From: Enhydrobacter sp. | GTDB taxonomy: Bacteria > Pseudomonadota > Alphaproteobacteria > Reyranellales > Reyranellaceae | Assembly: GCA_025808875.1 (NCBI GenBank) | Contig: CP075528.1 | Location: 4,772,473 to 4,836,472 of the forward strand | DNA length: 64,000 nucleotides | Reading direction: 5' to 3' | Part shown: positions 7,336 through 15,674 of the stretch, piece by piece | Position numbering within the stretch: the stretch's first letter is position 1 | Layout: each line of letters begins with the position of its first letter | Program-made: the position numbers and the translations under genes | Notes under the pieces: model-generated | Database searches by the model: none | The model's input: only the letters and a program-made list of their open reading frames with translations | Told to the model about the DNA's origin: nothing

Positions 7336-8685
7336 ATGCGTGAAGGCAGTCTCGAAGCCCCCGTCCGCCAGGTTCTCGATTGGCAGAACCCGTGGTTCTG
7401 GGACGAAGCCGCTCTCGAAAAGGAAATGGAGCGCGTCTTCGACATCTGCCACGGATGTCGGCGCTGCTTCAATCTGTGCGACTCCTTTCCGCGCCTGTTC
7501 GATCTGATCGACAATGGCCCGACCGGGGAACTCGACGGCGTCAAGAAAGAGGACTACGCGAGGGTCGAGCAGGCCTGCACGTTGTGCGACATGTGCTTCA
7601 TGACCAAGTGTCCCTACGTGCCGCCGCACGAATGGATGCTCGATTTCCCGCACCTGATGCTACGGCATCGTGCGGTCCAGGCGAGGAAGCACGGCACGGA
7701 CTTCGTCAGCAAGCAACTTGCCGATACCGACGCAACCGGCCGTCTTGGCACCATGACGGCGGCACTTGCCAACTGGGCGACGGATGAGCGCAATGCCACG
7801 ACGCGTGGCACACTCGAGCGACTTGCGGGCATTCATCACGGTGCGCGCCTGCCGCGCTATGCGGGAGAGACCTTCGAGTTTCGGGCCGCTCGGGAAGGTG
7901 CGACCGTCAACGAAGCAGCGCCCGCCTACGGCAGGCGCAAGGCCGTGCTCTATTCGACCTGCTACGTGAACTACAATGCGACCGACATCGGCGCGGCGAC
8001 GCGCGCGGTGCTGGCGCACAACGGCGTCGCGACCGAAGTGGTCTACCCGGCGTGTTGCGGTATGCCCAAGCTGGAGTTGGGCGATATTCAGGGCGTCGCC
8101 GAACAGGCGAGAAAGGTGTCCGCCGAGCTGCTGCCCTGGGTCGACAAGGGCTACGACGTCGTCGCCCTCACGCCGTCTTGCGCCTTGATGCTCAAGTTCG
8201 AGTGGCCGCTCATCCTGCCCCGGGATCCCGCCATCGAAAAGCTCGCGCAGGCGACGTTCGATGTCGCCGAGTACGTCGTCGACATTGCCAAGACCGAAGG
8301 CCTGACGCCCGGCCTTCAGTCGCTCGAAGGCGGCGTGAGTGTCCATCTCGCCTGTCACGCGCGTGCCCAGAACATGGGTGCGAAAGCAGCCGAGATGCTG
8401 CGGTTGGTGCCCGGCACGCGCGTTGCCGTGATCGAGCGTTGCAGTGGGCACGGCGGCATCTGGGGGGCGCGTACCGAGAACTTCGACACCGCCGTCAAGG
8501 TCGGCAAACCGGCGGCACAAGCAGCTCTCAAGAACAACACGGGCTTTGTCGCCTCCGAGTGTCCACTGGCTGCGGACCACCTGCTGCAGGTGATGGAGAT
8601 TCTGGAGGAAGAGCAGAAGCCCAGGCCCAACCGCGCGCACCATCCGATCGAACTCTTGGCGCGCGCCTATGGATTGATGGAGTAG
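7336..8685 (+). CDS. GlpC/heterodisulfide reductase-like Fe-S oxidoreductase
   Basis: The 449-residue protein has two N-terminal cysteine clusters, C-H-G-C-R-R-C-F-N-L-C and C-T-L-C-D-M-C-F-M-T-K-C (about residues 38-100), expected to hold two [4Fe-4S] clusters. A C-terminal CCG-domain region follows, with A-C-C-G-M-P and E-R-C-S-G-H-G. This resembles the GlpC and HdrB electron-transfer subunits. It lies between a rubredoxin-less rubrerythrin and a DUF3501 gene, a trio seen in many proteobacteria, so passing electrons to the diiron peroxidase is a reasonable inference but is not shown. The reading frame ends 5 bases before the DUF3501 start. Confidence 0.85.
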   Translation: MREGSLEAPVRQVLDWQNPWFWDEAALEKEMERVFDICHGCRRCFNLCDSFPRLFDLIDNGPTGELDGVKKEDYARVEQACTLCDMCFMTKCPYVPPHEWMLDFPHLMLRHRAVQARKHGTDFVSKQLADTDATGRLGTMTAALANWATDERNATTRGTLERLAGIHHGARLPRYAGETFEFRAAREGATVNEAAPAYGRRKAVLYSTCYVNYNATDIGAATRAVLAHNGVATEVVYPACCGMPKLELGDIQGVAEQARKVSAELLPWVDKGYDVVALTPSCALMLKFEWPLILPRDPAIEKLAQATFDVAEYVVDIAKTEGLTPGLQSLEGGVSVHLACHARAQNMGAKAAEMLRLVPGTRVAVIERCSGHGGIWGARTENFDTAVKVGKPAAQAALKNNTGFVASECPLAADHLLQVMEILEEEQKPRPNRAHHPIELLARAYGLME

Positions 8686-8690
8686 CGACC

Positions 8691-9278
8691 ATGGTGCCTC
8701 GCCGCATCGAGCCATCCGTCATCGTGCCGCTCGCCGAATATGCCAAGCAGCGACCGGAGCGCCGCCGGCGCATCACCGAGCTCAAGAAGAACCGCCGCCT
8801 CGAAGTCGGACCCTTCGCGACCTTCTACTTCGAGTGCTACGACACGATGCTGCATCAGGTGCAGGAGATGCTGTTCATCGAGAAAGGCGGCGAAGAGCAG
8901 CTGCCCGACGAACTCGCCGCCTACAACCCGTTGATCCCGCAGGGCAACGAGCTGGTGGCGACGGTGATGTTCGAGATCGACGATCCTGTGCGTCGCGCGC
9001 GCGTGCTCGGCGGATTGGGCGGTATCGAGAACCACGCGTTCATCCGCATCGGCGGCGAAACGGTCAGGGGGCGGCCCGAAGAAGATCAGGATCGAACGCG
9101 CGAGGACGGAAAGGCCTCGTCGGTTCAGTTCATTCGCTTCGCCTTTGCGCCGGCACAAATTGTCGCTTTTCGTGGCGACTCGGGCGAGGTCGTCGTCGGC
9201 TTCGACCACGCCAACTATGGTCATATGACGGTGATGTCACCCGCCGTGCGTCGGGCCCTCGCCGTCGACTTCGCCTGA
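8691..9278 (+). CDS. DUF3501 family protein
   Basis: This 195-residue soluble protein matches the DUF3501 pattern seen next to rubrerythrin and GlpC-like genes: an N-terminal I-V-P-L-A-E-Y segment, a basic R-R-R-R-I-T-E-L-K-K stretch, then F-E-C-Y-D-T-M-L-H-Q-V-Q-E-M-L and later G-F-D-H-A-N-Y. No signal peptide, membrane segment or metal-binding cysteine pair is visible. The start at 8691 is 5 bases after the oxidoreductase stop, so the two are translated from one message. Its biochemical role is not known; the context suggests iron or peroxide handling. Confidence 0.82.
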   Translation: MVPRRIEPSVIVPLAEYAKQRPERRRRITELKKNRRLEVGPFATFYFECYDTMLHQVQEMLFIEKGGEEQLPDELAAYNPLIPQGNELVATVMFEIDDPVRRARVLGGLGGIENHAFIRIGGETVRGRPEEDQDRTREDGKASSVQFIRFAFAPAQIVAFRGDSGEVVVGFDHANYGHMTVMSPAVRRALAVDFA

Positions 9279-9289
9279 GCTTGCTCCGG

Positions 9290-10339
9290 CTATCGATATG
9301 CCGATCCGACCGGCACGTTCAGCGTGACGCGGTCTCCGGGCAATTCCGGCGGCAAGGGAGCATAGGGGGCCGCGGCCCGGATGGTTTCCAGCAGTGCCTT
9401 GTCGAGAACGGTGTGCCCGCTCGATTGCGCGACCGACGCATCGATCAGCCTGCCGCTGCGGTCGATGACCAGGCGCAGCACGACCGTGCCGACCTGGCCC
9501 TTGACCCGGAGGTCGGGAAGATACTGCGACATCTTCCGCACGACCTGCCAGACATACTGGTCGGTGACGCGCGTCCGATGGGCCTGATCGGCGGGATTGA
9601 CGAAAGTGGCCGACGGCGCGGCGGCGGCGCGTGGGTCCGGCGACGGACGAGAATGTTCCGACAGAGGAGATGGACGAAGCGCGGAATTCGCGGCCGGTGG
9701 TCGGGGCTGCTGCGGTTTGGGTGGGGGAGGCTGGGGCGGATGCGGCGGCGGCTTCGGCGCGACGGCTGCGAGATCCTGGGCGCGTGGCGGTGCCGGCGGT
9801 GGCTCGACCGGCGGCAGCGCCTGCTCGGGCTTCGGCTCGACTTTGGGCTCGGGCTTCGGCTCGACTTTGGGCTCGGGCTTCGGCTCGACTTTGGGCTCGG
9901 GCGGCGGTGAGGGCGGGGCGGCAAGTGCCTCCTGTCGACTCGGCTCCTGTTGTTGCTGCTTTTCCTCGATCTCGGCGGGCCTCGGATGGTCCTGCATGTC
10001 CTGTGATTTCTCGGCCGTCTCCGCCGCTGGCGCGCGAAGGCCAAGGGGTGTTCGCATGCCGGATGGCGGCGTTGGCGGCGGTGGCGGCGGCGGCGGTGCG
10101 ACGGCAACTTGCGTCTCGGGTGCGGCAGGCGGTGTCGGAGGCGGAGCGGGCGCGGGGAGGGCTGCTTCCGGTCTCTCCATCGTGACCTCGATGGCGCTTT
10201 CTTCGGCGTCATGCGATTTCAGCGGGGTCGCCCACCACAGTGCCCACGCAACCGATGCATGCAGGAGTACGGCCAGCCCCACGGCTGCCGGTGACATGTG
10301 CTCGAAACGAAGATAGGTGGCGCTGACCGCGTGGACCAC
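9290..10339 (-). CDS. TonB-like energy transducer with Pro/Glu/Lys-rich linker
   Basis: The 349-residue protein has TonB architecture: an N-terminal membrane anchor (about 15-37), a very long proline-rich periplasmic linker (about 55-240), and a C-terminal TonB fold with G-Q-V-G-T-V-V-L-R-L-V-I-D-R-S-G and an A-P-Y-A-P-L-P-P-E-L segment near the end. The linker includes three tandem copies of P-K-V-E-P-K-P-E. TonB couples the proton gradient to outer-membrane receptors through ExbB/ExbD, but no exbBD or receptor gene is nearby. It is convergent with the DUF3501 gene, 11 bases away. A TolA-like role cannot be excluded. Confidence 0.75.
   Translation of the reverse strand: MVHAVSATYLRFEHMSPAAVGLAVLLHASVAWALWWATPLKSHDAEESAIEVTMERPEAALPAPAPPPTPPAAPETQVAVAPPPPPPPPTPPSGMRTPLGLRAPAAETAEKSQDMQDHPRPAEIEEKQQQQEPSRQEALAAPPSPPPEPKVEPKPEPKVEPKPEPKVEPKPEQALPPVEPPPAPPRAQDLAAVAPKPPPHPPQPPPPKPQQPRPPAANSALRPSPLSEHSRPSPDPRAAAAPSATFVNPADQAHRTRVTDQYVWQVVRKMSQYLPDLRVKGQVGTVVLRLVIDRSGRLIDASVAQSSGHTVLDKALLETIRAAAPYAPLPPELPGDRVTLNVPVGSAYR
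9824..9895. repeat. Three tandem 24-bp repeats in the TonB-like gene
   Basis: Three identical 24-bp units run head to tail (9824-9847, 9848-9871, 9872-9895), followed by a seven-base partial unit. The unit is in frame and encodes the eight-residue Pro/Glu/Lys/Val repeat of the linker. Exact identity suggests recent copy-number change by slippage, which would alter periplasmic reach without breaking the frame. Confidence 0.95.
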
Positions 10340-10374
10340 GATGCCGCCCTTTTAGGACGCTGGACGTCCTGCCG

Positions 10375-10914
10375 CTAGTTGATCGGCTCGGACTTATAGA
10401 CGCCCCACAGGCCGGAGCGCTGTACCCAGCCACTGACGCCCGACACCCGTACGCGACACCAATCGCCGGCACACGTCCTGATCTCACCCAGCACTTCGGG
10501 TTCCAGGCGGGCCACGATCTCGGTCGTCGGACCGGGCGTCTTGTGCAGGTTGGCAGTCCTGGAGGCGATGATGAAGCTCCGCTTGCCCGTCAAAAGGCCT
10601 TGGTACACCCACCCGCTGGCTCCCTGCCAATCGCGGATTTTGCGCCAGTTCTCGAACTCGGCGACGATCTCGACAGGCATTCCCCTGCGCTTGAACACCC
10701 ATTCGATCGGATATCGGGTTCCCGGCCCCGTGCGGACATTCACTTCGTCGGATTTCAGCGAGGCGAACCGGGGGATCGGCAGGCCCGACCCCCGCCGTTG
10801 GGCATTGGCGGGATTATCGGCGGCATGCGCCGAGCCCGGCCCGGCCACGTCCAAGGGCAGGCCGGACATCACCATGGTTGCAGCCACGAACAGGGTCGAC
10901 CATCTCAATTGCAT
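10375..10914 (-). CDS. Secreted SH3-like domain protein
   Basis: The 179-residue protein begins with a hydrophobic signal peptide ending near A-H-A-A (about residue 31). Two bacterial SH3-like repeats follow: one around V-N-V-R-T-G-P-G-T-R-Y-P and W-R-K-I-R-D-W-Q-G-A-S-G-W-V, the other around A-N-L-H-K-T-P and W-C-R-V-R-V-S-G-V-S-G-W-V. Such domains usually bind cell-wall peptides. No catalytic domain is attached. It is divergent from the dehydrogenase gene at 11043 with about 130 bases between them, so the promoters may be shared. Confidence 0.85.
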   Translation of the reverse strand: MQLRWSTLFVAATMVMSGLPLDVAGPGSAHAADNPANAQRRGSGLPIPRFASLKSDEVNVRTGPGTRYPIEWVFKRRGMPVEIVAEFENWRKIRDWQGASGWVYQGLLTGKRSFIIASRTANLHKTPGPTTEIVARLEPEVLGEIRTCAGDWCRVRVSGVSGWVQRSGLWGVYKSEPIN

Positions 10915-11042
10915 CGATGATCAGTTTAGAGCATATCTTCGCTTTGTTCGACAAGTAGTTGAAGAAAAAGGAATTTCGGCGCGATTGGGCAGTCGGTGCG
11001 TTGGCTGGACAAGGCGGCAATGGAATTGCTAAGCGGGCAGGC

Positions 11043-12038
11043 ATGCCGTCCAGTTCGAAGAAGAAGCCGCTGGTGATCGTCACCCGGAAATTGCCCGATG
11101 CGATCGAGACGCGGTTGATGGAACTCTTCGACACGCGCCTCAATTCCGATGACGTGCCGCTCACCGCTTCTCAACTGGTCGAAGCGGCGAAGACGGCCGA
11201 CGTGCTGGTGCCGACGGTGACGGATCGCATCGACAGCCGCGTACTCTCTCAAGCGGGGCCGCGCCTGAAGCTGATCGCCTCCTTCGGCACGGGTGTCGAC
11301 CACATCGACCTCGATACGGCGCGCCAACGCGGGATCACCGTGACCAACACACCGGGCGTGCTGACGGAAGACACCGCCGACATGTCGATGGCGCTCGTAC
11401 TGGCGACGGCGCGGCGCATGGGTGCTGGCGAGCGCCTGGTTCGCGACGGCAAATGGAAGGGCTGGAGCCCCACCTCGATGCTGGGCAGCCGCCTGCAGGG
11501 CAAGCGTCTGGGGATCGTCGGAATGGGGCGGATCGGCCAGGCCCTGGCACGCCGCGCTCTCGGCTTCGGCCTCGCCATCCACTACCACAACCGCAAGCGC
11601 GTCCATCCCGAGCTCGAGCGCGAGCTTGAGGCGACCTATTGGGAAAGCCTCGATCAGCTGCTCGCCCGCATGGACATCGTCTCGGTCAACTGTCCACACA
11701 CGCCGGCCACCTACCACCTGCTGTCGGCGCGGCGCCTGAAGCTGTTGAAGCCCACCGCGATCGTCGTGAACACCGCGCGCGGAGAGGTGATCGACGAGAA
11801 CGCGCTCGTGCGGATGCTCAAGGCCGGTGAGATTGCCGGCGCCGGCCTCGATGTCTACGAGCACGAGCCGCAGGTGAATCCCAAGCTGCTCGAGCTCGAC
11901 AATGTCGTGCTGCTCCCGCACATGGGCTCGGCGACGCTCGAAGGTCGCATCGAGATGGGCGAAAAGGTGCTGATCAACATCAAGACCTTCGCCGACGGTC
12001 ACAAGCCGCCCGACCGCGTCCTGGCGACGATGTTCTAG
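11043..12038 (+). CDS. D-2-hydroxyacid dehydrogenase (glyoxylate/hydroxypyruvate reductase type)
   Basis: The 331-residue NAD(P)-dependent enzyme has the Rossmann motif G-I-V-G-M-G-R-I-G-Q near residue 160 and the catalytic triad of the family: Arg in N-T-A-R-G-E, Glu in Y-E-H-E-P and His in L-P-H-M-G-S-A-T. It reduces a 2-keto acid such as glyoxylate or hydroxypyruvate to the D-hydroxyacid; the exact substrate cannot be read from sequence. The start at 11043 is chosen because the family begins soon before K-P-L-V-I-V-T-R-K-L-P. An inverted-repeat element fills the space to the convergent YihY gene. Confidence 0.88.
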   Translation: MPSSSKKKPLVIVTRKLPDAIETRLMELFDTRLNSDDVPLTASQLVEAAKTADVLVPTVTDRIDSRVLSQAGPRLKLIASFGTGVDHIDLDTARQRGITVTNTPGVLTEDTADMSMALVLATARRMGAGERLVRDGKWKGWSPTSMLGSRLQGKRLGIVGMGRIGQALARRALGFGLAIHYHNRKRVHPELERELEATYWESLDQLLARMDIVSVNCPHTPATYHLLSARRLKLLKPTAIVVNTARGEVIDENALVRMLKAGEIAGAGLDVYEHEPQVNPKLLELDNVVLLPHMGSATLEGRIEMGEKVLINIKTFADGHKPPDRVLATMF

Positions 12039-12039
12039 A

Positions 12040-12135
12040 GCGCGATGACTTTTGCTTTGCTCGTCGGCCCGGTGCTCGCAGCGAAGCGGCGCATGTGCCG
12101 GGCCGGCGAGTTGATTCAATGAAAAGTCATCGCGC
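12040..12135. repeat. Palindromic intergenic element between convergent genes
   Basis: A perfect 14-bp inverted repeat, GCGCGATGACTTTT (12040-12053) and AAAAGTCATCGCGC (12122-12135), encloses a second imperfect pair around CTCGTCGGCCCGG and CCGGGCCGGCGAG. It fills almost exactly the 98 bases between two convergent stops. It looks like a REP-type palindromic element of the kind scattered through alphaproteobacterial genomes, and could act as a bidirectional terminator. I found no second copy in this window. Confidence 0.75.
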
Positions 12136-12136
12136 C

Positions 12137-13018
12137 TTAGGCGTCGATGTCGTCGGCGGTGGCGTCCCCTGCGGCGGCATTCTCCGACTCGATGGCGTCG
12201 CGCGCCGCGCGGCCGACCTGGGCGCCGATCAGGATGGTGAGAGCCGTCCAGTACATCCAGACCATGATGGCGGCGATGCCCGCCGTGGCGCCGAACGCCG
12301 AGCTGAGCTGCACGACTTCGAAATAATACACCAGCGCCCGATTGCCGGTCGCGAACAGCAGCGCATTGACGGCGCCGCTGACCAGGGCGAAGCGCCACGG
12401 CATGCCGCCCTCGGGCAGCCACTTGTAGACGAGGGTGAAGAATGCCGTCAGCGTGCCATAGTGCACCGTGCCGGAGATCGCCGGCCCGATCCAGTCGCCG
12501 AGGACGGGAAAGGCCTGGATCGCCCCGCTGTAGGCCGACAGCAGGACGCTGGTCAGGATGACGGCGATCAGCAGCAGCCCAAGCACCACCATCATCAGCA
12601 GGGCGAGGCCGCGCGATTGCAGGCTGGCGAGCACGGGATGGATCTCGCTGGCGTTGGCCCCGCGCCAGATCACGTTGATGCTCTCGTCGAGTTCGACGAA
12701 GACGCGACTGCCGGTGTAGAGCAGGACGCCGACGCTGATCGCCGCGGCGACGCCGCCGCCGCTGAAGAGCTCCTGTGATGCGAAGCGCTGGATGACCTGC
12801 AGCTGATCGGGCGCCACGACCGTCGACAGCGCATTCAGGACGGCCTCCTGCGCCATCAATCGACCGACGAAGGGTTCGGCGACCGCGATGACGACGATCA
12901 GGATCGGGCCGAGTGCGAACATCGTGTAGAACGCCATGGCCGCCGCCGACGTCGAGAGGCGGTTCACGAAAAAGCCGGTGAAGACCGAGACGGCGATTTG
13001 CCTGAGCTTGCCGATCAT
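12137..13018 (-). CDS. YihY/BrkB family inner-membrane protein
   Basis: The 293-residue protein has about six hydrophobic segments and the family features: A-M-A-F-Y-T-M-F-A-L-G-P near residues 27-38, a central L-Y-T-G-S-R-V-F-V-E-L-D-E-S-I-N-V-I-W stretch, and F-G-A-T-A-G-I-A-A-I-M-V-W-M-Y-W near the end. The function of this widespread family is not settled; earlier labels as RNase BN are wrong. It starts 2 bases after the PlsB-like gene stops, so the two are translationally coupled. Confidence 0.87.
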   Translation of the reverse strand: MIGKLRQIAVSVFTGFFVNRLSTSAAAMAFYTMFALGPILIVVIAVAEPFVGRLMAQEAVLNALSTVVAPDQLQVIQRFASQELFSGGGVAAAISVGVLLYTGSRVFVELDESINVIWRGANASEIHPVLASLQSRGLALLMMVVLGLLLIAVILTSVLLSAYSGAIQAFPVLGDWIGPAISGTVHYGTLTAFFTLVYKWLPEGGMPWRFALVSGAVNALLFATGNRALVYYFEVVQLSSAFGATAGIAAIMVWMYWTALTILIGAQVGRAARDAIESENAAAGDATADDIDA

Positions 13019-13020
13019 CG

Positions 13021-14436
13021 TCAGCGCAGATGGGCGATGGCGTTGGCGTAGTAGGCGAGCAGCGGCCGCTCGGCCGGCACGATCGAGTAGGCGCCGTCGG
13101 CCTGCTCGATCAGGCGCCGTAGCGCCAGCATGCGCACGCCCACGTGGAAGGCATAGTCGCGATCGTCGCGGGGGATGTAGACTTTGGCACCGCGGTGCTC
13201 GAAATGCCGTATCAAGGCCGCAGCCCGCACCTTCAGCTCCAGTTCGTCGAGCGGTCCTTCGGCCTCCAGCAGAACGGTGGCGATCAGCGATACCGGCAAC
13301 ACGGGCACGAGCCGCGCCACTTCCGCCATGGCGTCGCGGGCGAGACGGTCGATCACCGAGAAACGTGCGTCCTTGTCGAGAGAGCGCAGGTCGCCGCCGC
13401 AGTCGGCGGCATTCGCCGCCAGCCATTGCCGAGCCGAGATCAACGGCCCGAAATTGACGCAGGCGTAGCCAAACCGGTACCAGCGGCCCCGCAGCATCAG
13501 GCCGATCTGGCCGGCCAGGAAGCGTAGAGTGACACCGACGGTCTTCATTGCCCCCTGCCGCGGCAGGTCGCGGTCGCGCGAGCGCAGCAAGGAGCGGTCT
13601 TCGAGCACGCGGTCGTAGTTCAAGGCGACCGGCACGAACACAATGTCGTGGGCACTCCCTGGATCGAACGACTTCAGCATGTAGTCGAACAGCCCCAGCT
13701 TGGGATCGCCCAGCCGTCCGTCGCGCGACAAGCCGCCCTCCGGATACATCGCCTGCGCCACGCCCGCTTCGGTCGCCATATGAACGTAACGCTCGAGGAC
13801 CCGCCGATAGACAGGGTTGTTCGAACGGCGCCGCACGAAATACGCCCCCATCGCCCGGATCAGCTGTTGCAGCGGCCAGATCCGCGCCCATTCGCCGACC
13901 GCATAGGAAAGCGCCGTGCGCTCCGCCGCCAGAAAGGCCACCAGAACGTAGTCCATGTTGCTGCGGTGGTTCATGACGAACACGACCGCGGTGCCGGGCG
14001 CGACGCCGGCCAAGGTCGTCTGGTCGGCGAACCCCAGGCGGACGCGATAGAAGAAGCGGGCCACGGCGCGGGCGAGCGAGTATCCGAGTCGGAAATAGAG
14101 ATAGGCATTGAAGGTCGGCACGATCTCGCGGGCGTAGCGATAGACTTCCGCCATGGCCGCCTCGCGCGGGATATTGTTCGCTCGGGCATGGTCGTTGGCC
14201 GCCGCCACGACCTGGGGGTCGTAGACCAGACGATCGATCAGCACTTGCCGCTTGGTGAGCTGGAAAGGCTTGATCTCGACGGCGAGCCGGCGGTTCACCC
14301 GGTCGATCAGGCGATTGAGCCGTCGCCGCAGGAACCACCGCCCGCCCGGGATCAGCAGCCGATCGAGCAGCGACCACAACGCAAAGGCGGCAATCGGCAG
14401 GAACAGCCAGAGCGGGACGGTGACCGGTTCGTCCAT
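13021..14436 (-). CDS. PlsB-like glycerol-phosphate acyltransferase
   Basis: The 471-residue protein carries the acyltransferase blocks in order: N-H-R-S-N-M-D-Y (H-x4-D catalytic motif, about residues 155-162), A-Y-F-V-R-R-R-S, then Y-P-E-G-G-L-S-R-D-G-R, which matches the PlsB-type F-V-E-G-G-R-S-R-T-G-R block. An N-terminal hydrophobic segment (about 8-25) anchors it to the membrane. It probably adds the first acyl chain to glycerol 3-phosphate in phospholipid synthesis, but it is much shorter than E. coli PlsB (about 800), so the donor and acceptor are uncertain. It is followed directly by the YihY gene. Confidence 0.8.
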   Translation of the reverse strand: MDEPVTVPLWLFLPIAAFALWSLLDRLLIPGGRWFLRRRLNRLIDRVNRRLAVEIKPFQLTKRQVLIDRLVYDPQVVAAANDHARANNIPREAAMAEVYRYAREIVPTFNAYLYFRLGYSLARAVARFFYRVRLGFADQTTLAGVAPGTAVVFVMNHRSNMDYVLVAFLAAERTALSYAVGEWARIWPLQQLIRAMGAYFVRRRSNNPVYRRVLERYVHMATEAGVAQAMYPEGGLSRDGRLGDPKLGLFDYMLKSFDPGSAHDIVFVPVALNYDRVLEDRSLLRSRDRDLPRQGAMKTVGVTLRFLAGQIGLMLRGRWYRFGYACVNFGPLISARQWLAANAADCGGDLRSLDKDARFSVIDRLARDAMAEVARLVPVLPVSLIATVLLEAEGPLDELELKVRAAALIRHFEHRGAKVYIPRDDRDYAFHVGVRMLALRRLIEQADGAYSIVPAERPLLAYYANAIAHLR

Positions 14437-14450
14437 CGGGCGTCGTGCGG

Positions 14451-14834
14451 TCAGAAGCGGACGCCGAATCCGGCGAGGACGAGCAGCGCCGAAGTGACGA
14501 CGAGAAGGATGCTGTTCGTCGCTGCGCCGATGAAGCGTCCGTGCCTCACCAGACCGAGCATGCCACCGGCATGGGCGAAACGGGCAACCACCAGCAGGAC
14601 GGACAGGACCGCCATCCAGCCATCACCGTACGGTCCCTGCAGCAAGTAGATCAGCAGAAGACTGAGCGGAGCGAACTCGATCAGGTTTCCGTGTGCCCGG
14701 ACGGCGGCGAGCATTTCCGGATCGCCGCCGTCGCCCAGCGAGATTCTTTTCGCGCCGCGCAGCCGCCCGATGTATCCGGTCAACCCGGCCGCCAACAGGC
14801 CGATCAGGCCGGCACATACCAGAAACACCGTCAT
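14451..14834 (-). CDS. MAPEG family membrane protein
   Basis: The 127-residue protein has four predicted membrane helices and the MAPEG signature A-V-R-A-H-G-N-L-I-E-F-A-P-L-S-L-L-L in the first half. MAPEG proteins include glutathione S-transferase-like enzymes; bacterial YecN-type members are poorly characterised. The start at 14834 is chosen over ATG 14861 because GAGGGGGAG lies about 10 bases upstream of it. It stops 14 bases before the PlsB-like gene begins, suggesting a three-gene minus-strand operon. Confidence 0.82.
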   Translation of the reverse strand: MTVFLVCAGLIGLLAAGLTGYIGRLRGAKRISLGDGGDPEMLAAVRAHGNLIEFAPLSLLLIYLLQGPYGDGWMAVLSVLLVVARFAHAGGMLGLVRHGRFIGAATNSILLVVTSALLVLAGFGVRF

Positions 14835-14910
14835 GTGCTGGGCGCTCCCCCTCGATTCCATGGCATTCTATGGCCATATTGGCTCGGGACAAAAGAAGAG
14901 GAGCCGTGCC

Positions 14911-15573
14911 ATGTGGCAGATCCTTCGCAAGAAGGCCGAGATGCCGACCGCCGACCGTGCTCTTCCCGGCCGCCCCTCTCAGGCGTTCCGGGTGCCAACC
15001 GAGCATTTCGTCAACCGCCACCGCATCCAGCCGCCCTTTCCCGAAGGCCTCGAGCCGGCGATGTTCGGCCTGGGCTGCTTCTGGGGCGCCGAACGCAAGT
15101 TCTGGGAGGCCTCGGGCGTTTATTCGACAGCGGTCGGCTATGCCGCGGGCTTCACGCCCAACCCGACCTACGAGGAGGTCTGCTCGGGTTATACCGGCCA
15201 CAACGAGGTGGTGATGGTGTGGTTCGATCCGAAGAAGATCTCCTATGAGGCGCTGCTCAAGGTCTTCTGGGAGAGCCACGACCCGACCCAGGGCATGCGC
15301 CAGGGCAACGACGTCGGCACGCAGTACCGATCCGGCATTTACACCTTCTCGCTCGAACAGCAACGCGAGGCCCGCGAGTCGCTGGTCCTGTTCCAGAAGG
15401 AGCTCGCCAAGCACGGCATGGGCCCGATCACGACGGAAATCCTCGACGCGCCCGCGTTCTACTACGCGGAGGACTACCACCAGCAGTATCTTGCCAAGAA
15501 TCCCAACGGCTATTGCGGCCTCGGCGGCACGGGCGTGAGTTGTCCGATCGGCTTGGGCGTCGCGGCGGAATAG
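14911..15573 (+). CDS. msrA: Peptide methionine sulfoxide reductase MsrA
   Basis: MsrA repairs methionine-S-sulfoxide in proteins. The 220-residue protein has the catalytic motif G-C-F-W-G-A-E with Cys56, the conserved G-Y-A-A-G motif, G-T-Q-Y-R-S, and a Y-H-Q-Q-Y-L segment; Cys202 and Cys211 near the C-terminus are candidates for the resolving cysteines. An N-terminal extension of about 50 residues precedes the core, without an obvious signal peptide. AGAAGAGGAG about 8 bases upstream fixes the start at 14911. The gene stands alone between a divergent MAPEG gene and a globin gene. Confidence 0.95.
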   Translation: MWQILRKKAEMPTADRALPGRPSQAFRVPTEHFVNRHRIQPPFPEGLEPAMFGLGCFWGAERKFWEASGVYSTAVGYAAGFTPNPTYEEVCSGYTGHNEVVMVWFDPKKISYEALLKVFWESHDPTQGMRQGNDVGTQYRSGIYTFSLEQQREARESLVLFQKELAKHGMGPITTEILDAPAFYYAEDYHQQYLAKNPNGYCGLGGTGVSCPIGLGVAAE

Positions 15574-15603
15574 CGCCCGCGAAACCCACGAATCATTTCA
15601 CGG

Positions 15604-15623
15604 TCCCGGCGAAATCGCCGGGA
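15604..15623. repeat. Short perfect hairpin between msrA and globin gene
   Basis: TCCCGGCGA (15604-15612) and TCGCCGGGA (15615-15623) form a perfect 9-bp stem with a two-base spacer. No T run follows on either strand, so a simple Rho-independent terminator is unlikely; transcript processing or protein binding is possible. Confidence 0.5.
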
Positions 15624-15674
15624 AGTCCGTCGGGCGTAGTCACATGGCGTCATCAAACGCCCAGGGAGAGCCAT

